A stretch of DNA of 62,611 nucleotides from positions 1 to 62,611 of the forward strand of contig CAUDHE010000003.1 in assembly GCA_958449275.1 (NCBI GenBank), given 5' to 3'. This document shows, one piece after another, positions 1 through 8,491 of the stretch. The DNA is from an uncultured Alistipes sp. Its GTDB lineage: Bacteria; Bacteroidota; Bacteroidia; Bacteroidales; Rikenellaceae. A program made the position numbers and the translations under genes. Position 1 is the first letter of the stretch; each line of letters opens with the position of its first letter. The notes under the pieces were generated by a model. It was not told the DNA's origin and made no database searches. It saw only the letters and a list, made by a program, of their open reading frames with translations.

Positions 1-445
1 TCTGTACGATTTCGGCGATACGGCGGGTATGACGCCACTGATGCCCATGTATACGTTAGGCCACGATTTCCAGCCGTCGGACATACATGCGGGCGGTCTG
101 CGTTATCACGGTGCGGGTCCCATCGTAAGCCAGCTCTACAAAGACGGACTCATGGAGGCCGTGTCGGTGCCGCAGTTGGAGACCTTCGCCGCAGGCATGA
201 TGTTCGCCAAGAGCGAGGGCATAATCCCCGCACCCGAATCGACGCATGCCATTGCCGTGGCCGTTCGCGAGGCTCGGCGCGCCAAGGAGGAGGGCAAGGA
301 GAAGACCATTTTGTTCAACCTCTCGGGCCACGGTCTGATCGATCTGTATGCCTACGAACAGTATTTCGAAAACAATTTGGTCGATTACGATGTTCCCGAA
401 TCGGAGATCCGCCGCGCTTTGGATTCGCTGGACAAGATCATCTGA
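1..445 (+). CDS. TrpB2-type tryptophan synthase beta chain, 3' part
   Basis: The reading frame is open from the left edge, so only about the last 147 residues are present. They contain GGLRYHGAGPIVSQL, ESTHAIAVAVREA and LFNLSGHGLIDL. The SGHG-plus-hydrophobic signature and the C-terminal extension match the TrpB2 subgroup of PLP-dependent tryptophan synthase beta chains rather than classical TrpB. The family joins indole to a serine-derived aminoacrylate in the cytoplasm, and some TrpB2 enzymes are reported to prefer O-phosphoserine. No trpA is visible beside it, but the upstream side is cut off. The gene ends in TGA, and repeat B1 and a bidirectional terminator follow. Another PLP fold-type II enzyme (cysteate synthase) lies 1 kb downstream. 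Confidence 0.85.
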   Translation, partial: LYDFGDTAGMTPLMPMYTLGHDFQPSDIHAGGLRYHGAGPIVSQLYKDGLMEAVSVPQLETFAAGMMFAKSEGIIPAPESTHAIAVAVREARRAKEEGKEKTILFNLSGHGLIDLYAYEQYFENNLVDYDVPESEIRRALDSLDKII

Positions 446-446
446 T

Positions 447-540
447 TGCGACTTTTTAGAGTCGCGCGGGCCGCAGCCTCGCCCCGCGGAGGCCCGCACT
501 CGGCGAACCTCGTTGACGGTCACCGCAGGCTGCTGCCCGA
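447..540 (-). repeat. Interspersed repeat family B, copy B1
   Basis: Roughly 90 bp of GC-rich DNA with the core GCCGCAGCCTCGCCCCGCGG, shared with copies near 4555, 22211 and 35194. On the minus strand it lies just beyond the terminator of the SGNH hydrolase gene. It can fold: a GCGGGC...GCCCGC stem, then a small GCGACT/AGTCGC hairpin. There is no coding potential. Confidence 0.8.
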
Positions 541-548
541 AAATTAAA

Positions 549-582
549 AACGAATGGAGATCCTTCTGGATCTCCATTCGTT
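549..582. terminator. Bidirectional intrinsic terminator
   Basis: A perfect 15-bp stem (AACGAATGGAGATCC and its complement) with a 4-nt loop, flanked by an A-rich run on the left and TTTT on the right. It lies between the convergent trpB2-like (+) and SGNH hydrolase (-) genes and can serve both. Confidence 0.9.
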
Positions 583-600
583 TTGTGCATGTATGCGTCG

Positions 601-1314
601 TTACTCCGCCTCGGCAGGCAGATAAAAATTCTTCGAGCGTTTGCCTTTCAACACTTTGCCTATCGCTTCGCATACCATCGGTTCCATCACCGTGCGGTAA
701 CATTCCAGATTGGGATGGCACGTGTCGTTGCTCCATTTGGCGGGCAGGCCGCCCTTTTCGTCCGTCAGGGCGGGGTAGTAGTCGAGATACGTGATCTTGT
801 TTTCGTCGGCATAAGCCTTTATCAGCTTGTTCAGATCGCGTATCTTCTGTGCGGGTTCTATCTCGCGTCTCCACCCGAAGACCGACGTGGGCGTTACAGA
901 GCAAAGTATCACCTTTATGCCGTTGGCTTTGGCCAGTTCGCACATCGATGCTATGTTGCCGAGCGTATTTTCGGGCGATATGTAGCCGTTGTTCTGCGCC
1001 ACGTCGTTGGTTCCCGATAATATCACCACTACTTTGGGGTGCAGGTCGAGCACATCGCGGCGAAATCTTACGAGCATCTCCGACGAAGTCTGACCGCTGA
1101 TGCCTCGTCCCGCGAAGTTGTTGCGGGTGAAGAAGTCGGGATCCATGCGTGCCCAGTTGTCGGTGATGGAGTTACCCATGAAGACCACGTCGGGTGTTGT
1201 TTCGAGTCGGGCATTCGCCTCGGCGTAGCGACCGAATTGCGCCCAATCTTTCTGTTGAGCCGAAACGCTCAGCGCAGCGACGCACAATGCGGCGCAAAGT
1301 AATATTCGTTTCAT
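601..1314 (-). CDS. Secreted SGNH/GDSL-family hydrolase
   Basis: A 237-residue protein. The start is placed at the ATG giving MKRILLCAALCVAALSVSA, a good signal peptide; the frame is open 11 codons further upstream. SGNH blocks are visible: GNSIT with nucleophile Ser49, the oxyanion Asn in GTND (about 103), and the Asp197/His200 pair in DTCHPN. These enzymes are esterases, lipases or carbohydrate deacetylases. The substrate cannot be read from the sequence, but this Bacteroidetes subtype often deacetylates glycans or lipids in the periplasm. It is divergent from cysteate synthase, with a TACATTTG -7 box upstream. Confidence 0.85.
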   Translation of the reverse strand: MKRILLCAALCVAALSVSAQQKDWAQFGRYAEANARLETTPDVVFMGNSITDNWARMDPDFFTRNNFAGRGISGQTSSEMLVRFRRDVLDLHPKVVVILSGTNDVAQNNGYISPENTLGNIASMCELAKANGIKVILCSVTPTSVFGWRREIEPAQKIRDLNKLIKAYADENKITYLDYYPALTDEKGGLPAKWSNDTCHPNLECYRTVMEPMVCEAIGKVLKGKRSKNFYLPAEAE

Positions 1315-1356
1315 GTAGGACTGTTTTATAAATTTGCAGATTGTCATACTCGTCTA

Positions 1357-1364
1357 CAAATGTA
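1357..1364 (-). promoter_or_regulatory. -7 box for the SGNH hydrolase gene
   Basis: TACATTTG on the minus strand matches the Bacteroidetes TAnnTTTG element, about 43 nt before the chosen start. No clear TTTG -33 box is seen. Confidence 0.45.
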
Positions 1365-1406
1365 CAAAATTATACTTATAACGATATCGGTTTACCGTAA
1401 AATTGT

Positions 1407-1414
1407 TAATTTTG
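1407..1414 (+). promoter_or_regulatory. -7 box for the cysteate synthase gene
   Basis: TAATTTTG matches TAnnTTTG, about 45 nt before the chosen ATG at 1459. It pairs with the opposite box at 1357-1364 in a divergent promoter region. The -33 element is unclear. Confidence 0.45.
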
Positions 1415-1458
1415 CATTTCGGAAAATCATAATTAACGCATCATATAACTCAACTCGA

Positions 1459-2751
1459 ATGGAGAATATTGAAGCTACCGCCTATTCGCTTCTGTGCGTT
1501 GCCACGGGCGATGAATTTGCGGATACGGGATGGACTCTCGAATATCGCGGATGCGAGGAGCCGTCGTTGGTCAGGGCCGTTTACAAGTGCAAGAAACTCA
1601 GTGTCAAGGATGACGACTACGGCCTTTACAAATTCTGCGACTGGCTGCCTGTCAGCCGTATGTTGAAAGGCTCGTCGGCGCCCGTCACCTACCTCAGCAA
1701 GGGTTTGGGGGCGCGTCTGGGTCTTCGCAATCTCTACATAACGCTCAACGGCTATTGCCCCGAGCACGGTGCCGGCATGACCACGTGTTCGTTCAAGGAG
1801 ACCGAGGCGTACAGCGTGTGCGGCCGTGCCAAGAGCGACGAGGAGCGTATCCTCGTGGTGGCTTCGGCGGGCAATACGGCCCGTGCGTTCGCCAAGGTAT
1901 GCTCGGAGAACAACATCCGTCTGCTGCTGTCGGTGCCTGCCGACAATATTTCGGCCATGTGGTTCGAGAAACCCTTGAATCCGTGCGTGAAACTCATAGC
2001 CTGCGAGAAGGGCGGCGACTATTTCGATGCCATTCGTTTGGGCGACATGCTGCTGAAATCGCCGCGGTTCTACGCCGAGGGCGGCGCTAAAAACGTGGCG
2101 CGACGCGACGGCATGGCCACTACCGTGCTGTCGGCCGTAACCGCTATCGGCCGTATCCCCGATTACTATTTTCAGGCCGTGGGCAGCGGTACGGGGGCGA
2201 TCGCGGCATGGGAGGCCAACATGCGTCTCATCGAGGACGGATCCTACGGCGACAACGTAATGCGACTTATGGTGTCGCAGAACGCGCCGTTCGTTCCCAT
2301 GTACGACGCTTGGCGCGCCGATTCTCGCGCGCTGTTGCCTTACGATGCCGACAAGGCCCGTCGCGACGCCTCCATAATCGATGCCAAGGTGCTGTCTAAC
2401 CGTAAGCCTCCTTACGGCATAAAGGGCGGTCTGTTCGATGCACTGAAAGCCACCGACGGCAATGTGTTGGTGGTTACCAACGCGCAGGCGCGCAAAGCGG
2501 CACGGATTTTCGAGGAGACCGAGGGTGTGGATATCCATCCCGCGGCAGCCGTCGCCACCGCGTCGCTCATCAAGGAGGTCGAGGCGGGACGTATCGATCC
2601 CGACGCCGTTATCATGCTGAACATTACGGGCGCGGGCGAGAAGCGTTTCAAGGCCGATCGCGAAGTGTACGAGTTGAAGCCCGATATCGTTTTCCCGCTC
2701 GACGCTGCGGCCGACGATGTCATGTCGCGTGTGGAGGCGTTGTTCGATTAA
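1459..2751 (+). CDS. Cysteate synthase (PLP-dependent)
   Basis: A 430-residue fold-type II PLP enzyme. It resembles the cysteate synthases of methanogens and Bacteroidetes, which make L-cysteate from O-phosphoserine and sulfite. The start is at MENIEATAY; the frame is open 33 codons upstream, but that part overlaps the promoter and looks non-coding. The Schiff-base lysine is probably Lys113 in TCSFKETEAY, and ASAGNTARAF is the substrate-loop motif of threonine-synthase-like enzymes. In Alistipes and relatives cysteate is the head-group precursor of sulfonolipids. manA follows after 20 nt, so the two may be co-transcribed. SerC, which makes the phosphoserine substrate, is encoded at 43.6 kb. 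Threonine synthase is the main alternative, judged less likely from the N-terminal region. Confidence 0.8.
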   Translation: MENIEATAYSLLCVATGDEFADTGWTLEYRGCEEPSLVRAVYKCKKLSVKDDDYGLYKFCDWLPVSRMLKGSSAPVTYLSKGLGARLGLRNLYITLNGYCPEHGAGMTTCSFKETEAYSVCGRAKSDEERILVVASAGNTARAFAKVCSENNIRLLLSVPADNISAMWFEKPLNPCVKLIACEKGGDYFDAIRLGDMLLKSPRFYAEGGAKNVARRDGMATTVLSAVTAIGRIPDYYFQAVGSGTGAIAAWEANMRLIEDGSYGDNVMRLMVSQNAPFVPMYDAWRADSRALLPYDADKARRDASIIDAKVLSNRKPPYGIKGGLFDALKATDGNVLVVTNAQARKAARIFEETEGVDIHPAAAVATASLIKEVEAGRIDPDAVIMLNITGAGEKRFKADREVYELKPDIVFPLDAAADDVMSRVEALFD

Positions 2752-2771
2752 TTGATTAAATAAGGAAATTT

Positions 2772-3758
2772 ATGCTTTATCCCGTAAAATTCATTCCGCG
2801 CCTGAAAGAGAGACTTTGGGGCGGTAATGAACTGCTTGCGAAAGCCAAGGCCGGCAAGGCGGCGCATATCGATCCGTCGGCGGCTTACGGCGAGAGTTGG
2901 GAGTTGTCGGCCGTTGCCGGCGACGTTTCGGTCGTGGCGAACGGCTTTCTCAAGCGCAACAATCTGGAGGAGATCATCGAGGTGTATATGGGCAGTTTGG
3001 TCGGCGACAAGATCTACGACCGCTACGGCCTTACGTTTCCTCTGCTGGTGAAGAGTCTCGACTGCCACGACGTGCTCTCGGTGCAGGTGCATCCCGACGA
3101 CGAACTGGCCGCCGAGCGGCACAATTCCTACGGCAAAACCGAAATGTGGTATGTGGTGGACTGCGAACCCGGAGCCGCGCTCTACGTGGGTTTCAAAGAT
3201 ACTTCCATCACACGCGAACAGTATATAGCGGCTGTCAACGAAGATCGTCTGCCCGAGATCCTGAATCGTGTGGAGGTGAAGGCGGGCGACGTGTTCTTCA
3301 TTCCCGCCGGAACGGTCCATGCGCTCGGAAAGGGTATCGAGGTACTGGAGATTCAGCAAACCTCGGATGTCACCTATCGTATCTACGATTGGAACCGTAC
3401 CGATGCCGAGGGGCGTCCGCGCGAGTTGCACACCGCGTTGGCTGTGGATGCCATCGATTTCTCGCGTGACGGCAAGGCGTGCCACATGAAGTATTCGCCC
3501 GAAACCAATAAGTCGGCGGGTATGGTCGATTGTCCCTATTTCACCGCTAATATGATCTCGCTGGACGGCACATGCGAAAAGGACTACATGTCGTTGGATT
3601 CGTTCGTGCTGTACATCTGCGCGCGCGGCGAGGCATCGGTCCGGATGGGCGATGCCGTGGAGAACATAGGTCCGCTCGATCTGGTGATGATCCCTGCCGA
3701 AGCCGATTCGGTGGAATTGAGCGGCAAAGCCGATCTGTTGGAGGTGTATATAAAGTAA
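2772..3758 (+). CDS. manA: Mannose-6-phosphate isomerase, class I
   Basis: A 328-residue cupin metalloenzyme interconverting fructose-6-phosphate and mannose-6-phosphate. Zinc ligands of the short class I type are visible: Gln105 and His107 in VQVHPDDE, Glu124 in GKTEMWY, and His183 in PAGTVHALGKG. The length is normal for the Bacteroidetes form. The start follows a TAAGGAAATTT stretch and lies 20 nt after the cysteate synthase stop. With ManC (10.8 kb) it supplies GDP-mannose for glycans. Repeat A1 begins 5 nt after the stop with no terminator between them. Confidence 0.93.
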   Translation: MLYPVKFIPRLKERLWGGNELLAKAKAGKAAHIDPSAAYGESWELSAVAGDVSVVANGFLKRNNLEEIIEVYMGSLVGDKIYDRYGLTFPLLVKSLDCHDVLSVQVHPDDELAAERHNSYGKTEMWYVVDCEPGAALYVGFKDTSITREQYIAAVNEDRLPEILNRVEVKAGDVFFIPAGTVHALGKGIEVLEIQQTSDVTYRIYDWNRTDAEGRPRELHTALAVDAIDFSRDGKACHMKYSPETNKSAGMVDCPYFTANMISLDGTCEKDYMSLDSFVLYICARGEASVRMGDAVENIGPLDLVMIPAEADSVELSGKADLLEVYIK

Positions 3759-3763
3759 AATCA

Positions 3764-3848
3764 GCTGTTCGCCGACGGCGGTCGGGATGCGCGAGTCTCG
3801 GGCGAGCCGCAGTCCGCCGCGTGGGACGGCGGCTAACTGCCGATATCG
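3764..3848 (+). repeat. Interspersed repeat family A, copy A1
   Basis: Starts GCTGTTCGCCGACGGCG and ends AACTGCCGATATCG. It matches the copies near 8371, 10626 and 20367 and lies directly after manA. The terminal small hairpin present in the other three copies is cut off here: CGATATCG is followed by unrelated AAATATTC. The internal GCAGT...ACTGC stem is kept. Confidence 0.8.
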
Positions 3849-3857
3849 AAATATTCA

Positions 3858-3889
3858 AAGTCCTGCTTGAATCTCTTCAGGCAGGACTT
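3858..3889. terminator. Bidirectional intrinsic terminator
   Basis: A 14-bp stem AAGTCCTGCTTGAA / TTCAGGCAGGACTT (one G-T wobble) with a TCTC loop, followed by ATTTTTTA on the plus strand. It sits between manA (+) and the DUF4923 gene (-). Confidence 0.85.
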
Positions 3890-3895
3890 CATTTT

Positions 3896-4522
3896 TTACT
3901 TCCCGAACGTTGCTCCGACCATTATCCCCGGGTACTTTTCGGTCAAGGTCTTCAACATCTGAAAATAGGTGTTCTTTTTCAACTCATCGGAGTTCTTTTC
4001 CGCTTCGGCTACGAGTTGCGCCGCATCGAACATGATTCGCAATTTGTCGTCGACGACCGTTACGTCGGCCGTCAGCGAGACTCTCTTTTCTTCGTGCTCC
4101 ATTCCTACCGACATCTTGCCCTCCTCGGGACGATAGTTGTACGATGCCGTCGCCGAGCGTTCGCCGCTGACGAGTTTTGCTATGCCGTCGCTGCCGATCT
4201 CTATGTAGTCGCGCCCCGCTACGAGTCCCGACTTCTCCGCCACGGTCGACATTTGCGTCTTGGCCGAAGCCACCGCTACCGATGCGATCGTACTGTCACC
4301 CGTGTAGATCATGTCGGGAGAGTTGTAAATCCAGCGTCCCTGCAACTGTTCGGCTGCGGGGATCTCCGTTTTCGATTCGGCTTTCTGCTCGGTTTTCGAG
4401 CTCCCTAATATCCCGCTTACGCTTTTCAGCAGACTTTGCAGCGACTGTGCGTCGACATTGCCGCAGAAAAGTGTCGCGACGCAAAACAGCAGAACTGTAA
4501 TCGATTTTTTATAAGGTTTCAT
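3896..4522 (-). CDS. DUF4923 family protein (secreted, lipocalin-like)
   Basis: A 208-residue protein with a signal peptide (about 1-25, ending NVDAQ). A short LLKSVSGILG helix follows, then the family's LQGRWIYNSPDMIYTGDS opening of a predicted beta-barrel. Repeated beta-strand stretches such as IEIGSDGIAKL and SATASYNYRPEEG fit a DUF4923/lipocalin-like fold. The family is common in gut Bacteroidetes, is predicted periplasmic or outer-membrane associated, and has no assigned function. It stands alone between a terminator and nadE. The assignment rests on motif recognition. Confidence 0.75.
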   Translation of the reverse strand: MKPYKKSITVLLFCVATLFCGNVDAQSLQSLLKSVSGILGSSKTEQKAESKTEIPAAEQLQGRWIYNSPDMIYTGDSTIASVAVASAKTQMSTVAEKSGLVAGRDYIEIGSDGIAKLVSGERSATASYNYRPEEGKMSVGMEHEEKRVSLTADVTVVDDKLRIMFDAAQLVAEAEKNSDELKKNTYFQMLKTLTEKYPGIMVGATFGK

Positions 4523-4554
4523 AATTTATAAGTTATCGGCATAATTTTAATATT

Positions 4555-4587
4555 GCGGTTCTTCGAGTCGCGCGAGCCGCATCCGAC
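4555..4587 (-). repeat. Interspersed repeat family B, copy B2 (fragment)
   Basis: Only the terminal part of family B is seen (CGAGTCGCGCGAGCCGCATC), followed by unrelated sequence. It lies 25 nt past the nadE stop, in the same relative orientation as the other B copies. Confidence 0.55.
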
Positions 4588-4611
4588 GATTTATTCTCTG
4601 CCGTCGGGGCA

Positions 4612-6537
4612 TTACTTCAACTTCTCGCATTCGGCGAGCCACACGGCAGCCGAGGCATCCGACGGCATCCGCCAGTCGCCGCGCGGCGACAGCGACACGC
4701 TGCCCACCTTGGGACCGTCGGGCAAGGCCGAGCGTTTGAACTGCTGGGCGAAGAATCGTCGGAAGAACGTCTTGAGCCATTTTATCATGGTAGCTCGGTC
4801 GTATTTACCATCGAACGCTTTTTCGGCGAGAAAAAGTATCTTGGCGGGTGAAAATCCCTGTCGTACGAACCCGTAAAGATAGAAATCGTGCAATTCGTAA
4901 GGTCCTACCAGATCCTCGGTCTTTTGCGATATCTCGCCGTTTTCGTCCGCAGGCAGCAGCTCGGGACTTACGGGAGTAGCTGCCACGTCGAGCAGCGCCT
5001 CGCGCACGGCTGCATTGGGTTCGGTCGACGCCACCCACTCCACCATGTGGCGCACGAGAGTCTTTGGCACCGATCCGTTGACGCCGTACATCGACATGTG
5101 GTCGCCGTTGTATGTGGCCCAGCCGAGCGCGAGTTCGCTCAGATCGCCCGTGCCGATCACCATTCCGCCCTCCATGTTGGCTACATCCATCAGTATCTGC
5201 GTACGCTCGCGCGCCTGCGAATTTTCGTAGGTCACCGAGCGGTCCTCTTCGGGCAGCCCTATGTCGGCGAAATGTTGCCGGCAGGCCGCCGCGACGGGTA
5301 TTTCGCGCAACGTTATCCCCAATTCGCGTATCAGAGTCACGGCATTGTTATACGTTCGGTCCGTCGTGCCGAATCCCGGCATTGTTATTCCTATTATCCC
5401 CTTGCGGTCGAGCTGCAATTTGTCGAACGTGCGCACGGCCACCAACAGCGCGAGAGTGGAGTCCAGCCCTCCCGATATGCCGATTACGGCGCAACGGCAC
5501 CCCGTGTGCGTCAGACGCTTGGCCAGTCCGTGGGTCTGTATCGCGAATATCTCCTCGCAGCGGCGACGGCGATTCGCCTCGTCGTGCGGCACGAAGGGCA
5601 TGGGATCTGCCGTGCGATCGACATCCTCGGCTGCGGGCACGTCTTCGCGAATATCTGTCACCCGATATCGCGGCTGCATGCGGTCGGCGGCGTAGGTGTT
5701 GCGTCTGCGACGTTGCGTGCGCAGATATTCTGCGTCTATGTCTGCGATAACGAGCCGTTCGCTCATGTCGAATCGTTCGGCGCAAGCGATCGCGGAACCG
5801 TTTTCGGCTATTATTCCGTTGCCCGCGAATACCAGATCGGTCGACGACTCGCCGAATCCCGCCGATGCGTATACGTATGCCGACGAAGTGCGGGCCGACT
5901 GCTGGCGTATCAGATCGACCAGATAGTCGTGCTTGCCTATCACTTCGGGCGATGCCGACAGGTTGAACAGCACCTCCGCGCCTCCTACGGCTTTGTACGA
6001 CGACGGCGGTACGGGTGCCCACAGATCCTCGCATATCTCTATGCCGAATCCCACGCCGTTCAGCGTGAAGAGCAGGTCGACGCCGAACGGCGCTTTACGG
6101 CCCGCGATAACGATTTCGTCGAACGTCGCCGCGGCGCCCGATTCGAACCAGCGGGCCTCGTAGAACTCCGAGTAGTTGGGTATGAAACTCTTGGGAACGA
6201 CCCCCATTATTTCGCCCTGCGAAATTACCGCGGCGCAGTTGTATACGGCGTTTCCCGCAGCTGCGGGCACTCCGACTATCGCCGTAACGGGCGCCTCGGC
6301 CGTGTATTCGACTATGCGCAACAACTCCGCTTCGGCCGCGCGCAGCAACTCGGGTTGCAGGAACAGATCGCCGCAGGTGTAGGCCGTAATGCACAATTCG
6401 GGAAATACGACTATACGCACCTTGCGTTCCGCCGCTTTGCGCAACAGTCCGATTATCGAATCGGTGTTGAATTTGCAGTCGGCTACCCGTACCGCGGGTA
6501 TCGCGGCGGCGACTCTCATGTATCCGTATCGGTTCAT
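4612..6537 (-). CDS. nadE: Glutamine-dependent NAD+ synthetase
   Basis: A 641-residue two-domain enzyme that amidates nicotinate adenine dinucleotide to NAD+. The N-terminal nitrilase-type glutaminase (about 1-290) shows the Glu (FPELCITAY), Lys (PKSFIPNYSEFYE) and Cys (EICEDLW) triad. The C-terminal synthetase has the ATP loop SGGLDSTLAL and GTGDLSELALGW. The start is at MNRYGYMRV; the open frame runs 47 codons further up but overlaps the upstream gene. Only 2 nt separate it from the flavin reductase gene, so the two are probably coupled. Confidence 0.95.
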   Translation of the reverse strand: MNRYGYMRVAAAIPAVRVADCKFNTDSIIGLLRKAAERKVRIVVFPELCITAYTCGDLFLQPELLRAAEAELLRIVEYTAEAPVTAIVGVPAAAGNAVYNCAAVISQGEIMGVVPKSFIPNYSEFYEARWFESGAAATFDEIVIAGRKAPFGVDLLFTLNGVGFGIEICEDLWAPVPPSSYKAVGGAEVLFNLSASPEVIGKHDYLVDLIRQQSARTSSAYVYASAGFGESSTDLVFAGNGIIAENGSAIACAERFDMSERLVIADIDAEYLRTQRRRRNTYAADRMQPRYRVTDIREDVPAAEDVDRTADPMPFVPHDEANRRRRCEEIFAIQTHGLAKRLTHTGCRCAVIGISGGLDSTLALLVAVRTFDKLQLDRKGIIGITMPGFGTTDRTYNNAVTLIRELGITLREIPVAAACRQHFADIGLPEEDRSVTYENSQARERTQILMDVANMEGGMVIGTGDLSELALGWATYNGDHMSMYGVNGSVPKTLVRHMVEWVASTEPNAAVREALLDVAATPVSPELLPADENGEISQKTEDLVGPYELHDFYLYGFVRQGFSPAKILFLAEKAFDGKYDRATMIKWLKTFFRRFFAQQFKRSALPDGPKVGSVSLSPRGDWRMPSDASAAVWLAECEKLK

Positions 6538-6539
6538 CG

Positions 6540-7055
6540 CTATCGTTGCTTTATGTATGCCTTTACGATCTGCATCACGTACACTTTGTGGAAATCCTTG
6601 TCGGGATACCAACGGTCGACTATACCGCGATCGATGAAACACTCCTCTTTCAGGTCGTCGCAATAGAGTTTTCGGCACTCCAGAACCAGCCGCGCCTGAG
6701 CTATGGCGGGCGTATCGCCGTCGGTGAACTCCACCGAGAGTCCCGCGTTGCGTATCTTGTCTTCGTCGCGTCCCGAATGCGATCCGCAGTAGGCGAGGGC
6801 GTCGCGGTATTCGTCACCGAGGAACGACAGAGTAAGCATGTCGCACTGTTCGGTGAATCGGAACGTATATCGCTGCGGACGTATGACGGCCGTGGCCACG
6901 GGCTGTCCCCACATTACACCCACTCCGCCCCACGAGGCCGTCATGGTGTTGTGGCTCACGTGGTCGCCCGCCGTTACGAGCATCCATTCGGTGCCTATCG
7001 CCTTGATGAAGTTCTCGCTTATCTCGCGAGGATCTGTCTCCTTGAATCCGTTCAT
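6540..7055 (-). CDS. Flavin reductase family protein
   Basis: A 171-residue protein of the FMN-binding split-barrel flavin reductase family. Typical features are the N-terminal helix, ITAGDHVSHN-like TAGDHVSHNTMTASWGGV, the flavin-contacting strand VATAVIRPQRYTF, and a FTEQCDMLTLSFLG segment. Members reduce flavins with NAD(P)H or bind FMN in oxidoreductases; the physiological partner is unknown. It follows pepT by 13 nt and precedes nadE by 2 nt, suggesting a pepT-flavin reductase-nadE transcript on the minus strand. Confidence 0.8.
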   Translation of the reverse strand: MNGFKETDPREISENFIKAIGTEWMLVTAGDHVSHNTMTASWGGVGVMWGQPVATAVIRPQRYTFRFTEQCDMLTLSFLGDEYRDALAYCGSHSGRDEDKIRNAGLSVEFTDGDTPAIAQARLVLECRKLYCDDLKEECFIDRGIVDRWYPDKDFHKVYVMQIVKAYIKQR

Positions 7056-7068
7056 GTTTCCCGCGGTA

Positions 7069-8286
7069 TTATTCGGCCCAGAGTCGGGCCAGATTGATTA
7101 TTACGTTCGTGGCTTTGCGCATGGTGTCGAGCGAGCAGTATTCGAACTTGCCGTGGAAATTCATGCCGCCGGTGAATATGTTGGGGCAGGGCAGCCCCAT
7201 GAACGAGAGGCGTGCGCCGTCGGTGCCGCCGCGTATGGGACGCACCACGGGCGTCACCTCGGCCATCTCCATCGCCAGTTTGGCTTTCTCTATCACGTGG
7301 GGATGCGGCTCCACCATCTTACGCATGTTGTAATATTGGTCTTTGAGTGTCAACGTGAGCGTCTCTTTGCCGTAACGCTTCTGCAACAGATCGACGCAGC
7401 TCCAGATGTAGACCTTTTTCTGCTCGAACTTCTCGCCGTCGTGGTCGCGTATGATGTAGCTTATGCGCGCGTTCTCCACAGTGCCGTTCAGGCCGACACA
7501 GTGATAGAATCCCTCGTATCCCTCGGTATGTTCGGGACGTTGGTCGGCGGGCAGCAGCGAATTGAGTTCGCATGCCACCTGCAATGCGTTTATCATCTTG
7601 TCTTTGGCGTATCCGGGGTGTACGTTTCGGCCCTGAATCTCTATTACGGCCGAGGCGGCGTTGAAATTCTCGTACTCCAGTTCGCCTTCGCAGCTGCCGT
7701 CCATCGTGTAGGCGAAATCGGCGCCGAAAGCCTTCACGTCGAAGTAGTCCACGCCGCGGCCTATCTCCTCGTCGGGGGTGAAGCCCAGACGTATCTTGCC
7801 GTGCTTTATCTCGGGATGCGACATAAGATACTCGGCGGCAGTCATTATCTCGGCGCAACCTGCTTTGTCGTCGGCTCCGAGCAGGGTGGTGCCGTCGGTG
7901 TGGATTATGGTATGTCCCTTGAACAGCGCGAGTTCGGGGAAATCGGCCGTGCGCATGACGAGCGATGCGTTGAGCATTATGTCGCCGCCGTCGTAATTCT
8001 CAATCACGTGCGGCTTCACGTCTTTGCCGCTCATATCGGGCGAGGTGTCGACGTGCGATATGAATCCTATTACGGGAGCATTCTCGCAACCCTCCGAGGC
8101 GGGTATGGTACCCATAGCGTAACCGTATTTATCTACCGTCACGTCGCACAATCCGAGGCTTCTCATCTCGTCGGCTATGTGGTTCAGCAGCACGAGCTGT
8201 TTTTCGGTCGAAGGAAAAGTCCGGCTGTTCTCGTCCGACTGCGTATCGAAAGAGACGTATTTCAGAAATCTATCTTTTAAATCCAT
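7069..8286 (-). CDS. pepT: Peptidase T (tripeptide aminopeptidase)
   Basis: A 405-residue M20-family dinuclear zinc aminopeptidase that removes N-terminal residues from tripeptides in the cytoplasm. Family motifs visible are FISHVDTSPD (zinc His and catalytic Asp), GADDKAGCAEI (bridging Asp), TPDEEIGRGV (catalytic Glu), and PIRGGTDGARLSFMGLPCPNI near the C-terminus. The start is the ATG for MDLKDRFLKY; the preceding in-frame TTG is unlikely. Repeat A2 and the peptide transporter gene lie upstream, a plausible functional pairing for peptide use. Confidence 0.93.
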   Translation of the reverse strand: MDLKDRFLKYVSFDTQSDENSRTFPSTEKQLVLLNHIADEMRSLGLCDVTVDKYGYAMGTIPASEGCENAPVIGFISHVDTSPDMSGKDVKPHVIENYDGGDIMLNASLVMRTADFPELALFKGHTIIHTDGTTLLGADDKAGCAEIMTAAEYLMSHPEIKHGKIRLGFTPDEEIGRGVDYFDVKAFGADFAYTMDGSCEGELEYENFNAASAVIEIQGRNVHPGYAKDKMINALQVACELNSLLPADQRPEHTEGYEGFYHCVGLNGTVENARISYIIRDHDGEKFEQKKVYIWSCVDLLQKRYGKETLTLTLKDQYYNMRKMVEPHPHVIEKAKLAMEMAEVTPVVRPIRGGTDGARLSFMGLPCPNIFTGGMNFHGKFEYCSLDTMRKATNVIINLARLWAE

Positions 8287-8370
8287 ATTCAATAATATTT
8301 AATTCGAGTTGAATAATATTCAGTTTGTGTTTGATAAAGTTAAGGAGCTTGTAAGTTTTGTTGCATTTTT

Positions 8371-8468
8371 CGATATCGCTACGCGATATCGGCAGTTCGC
8401 CGCCGCCCCCACGCGGCGGACTGCTGCTCGCCAAGGCTCGTGCGCGTCCGCCGCCGTCGGCGAACAGC
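8371..8468 (-). repeat. Interspersed repeat family A, copy A2
   Basis: A full copy, read on the minus strand downstream of the OPT gene. Its outer hairpin on the plus strand is CGATATCG-CTACG-CGATATCG at 8371-8391. The internal stem is GCAGT-T-CGCCGC with GCGGCG-G-ACTGC. It ends with the conserved GGCGAACAGC. Confidence 0.85.
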
Positions 8469-8491
8469 AAATACCTAATACGTTCAATAAA

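Noticed and set aside
4612..6678. NadE with a 47-residue N-terminal extension
   Set aside because: The extra part overlaps the flavin reductase gene and is Arg-rich; the family begins at MNRYGYMRV.
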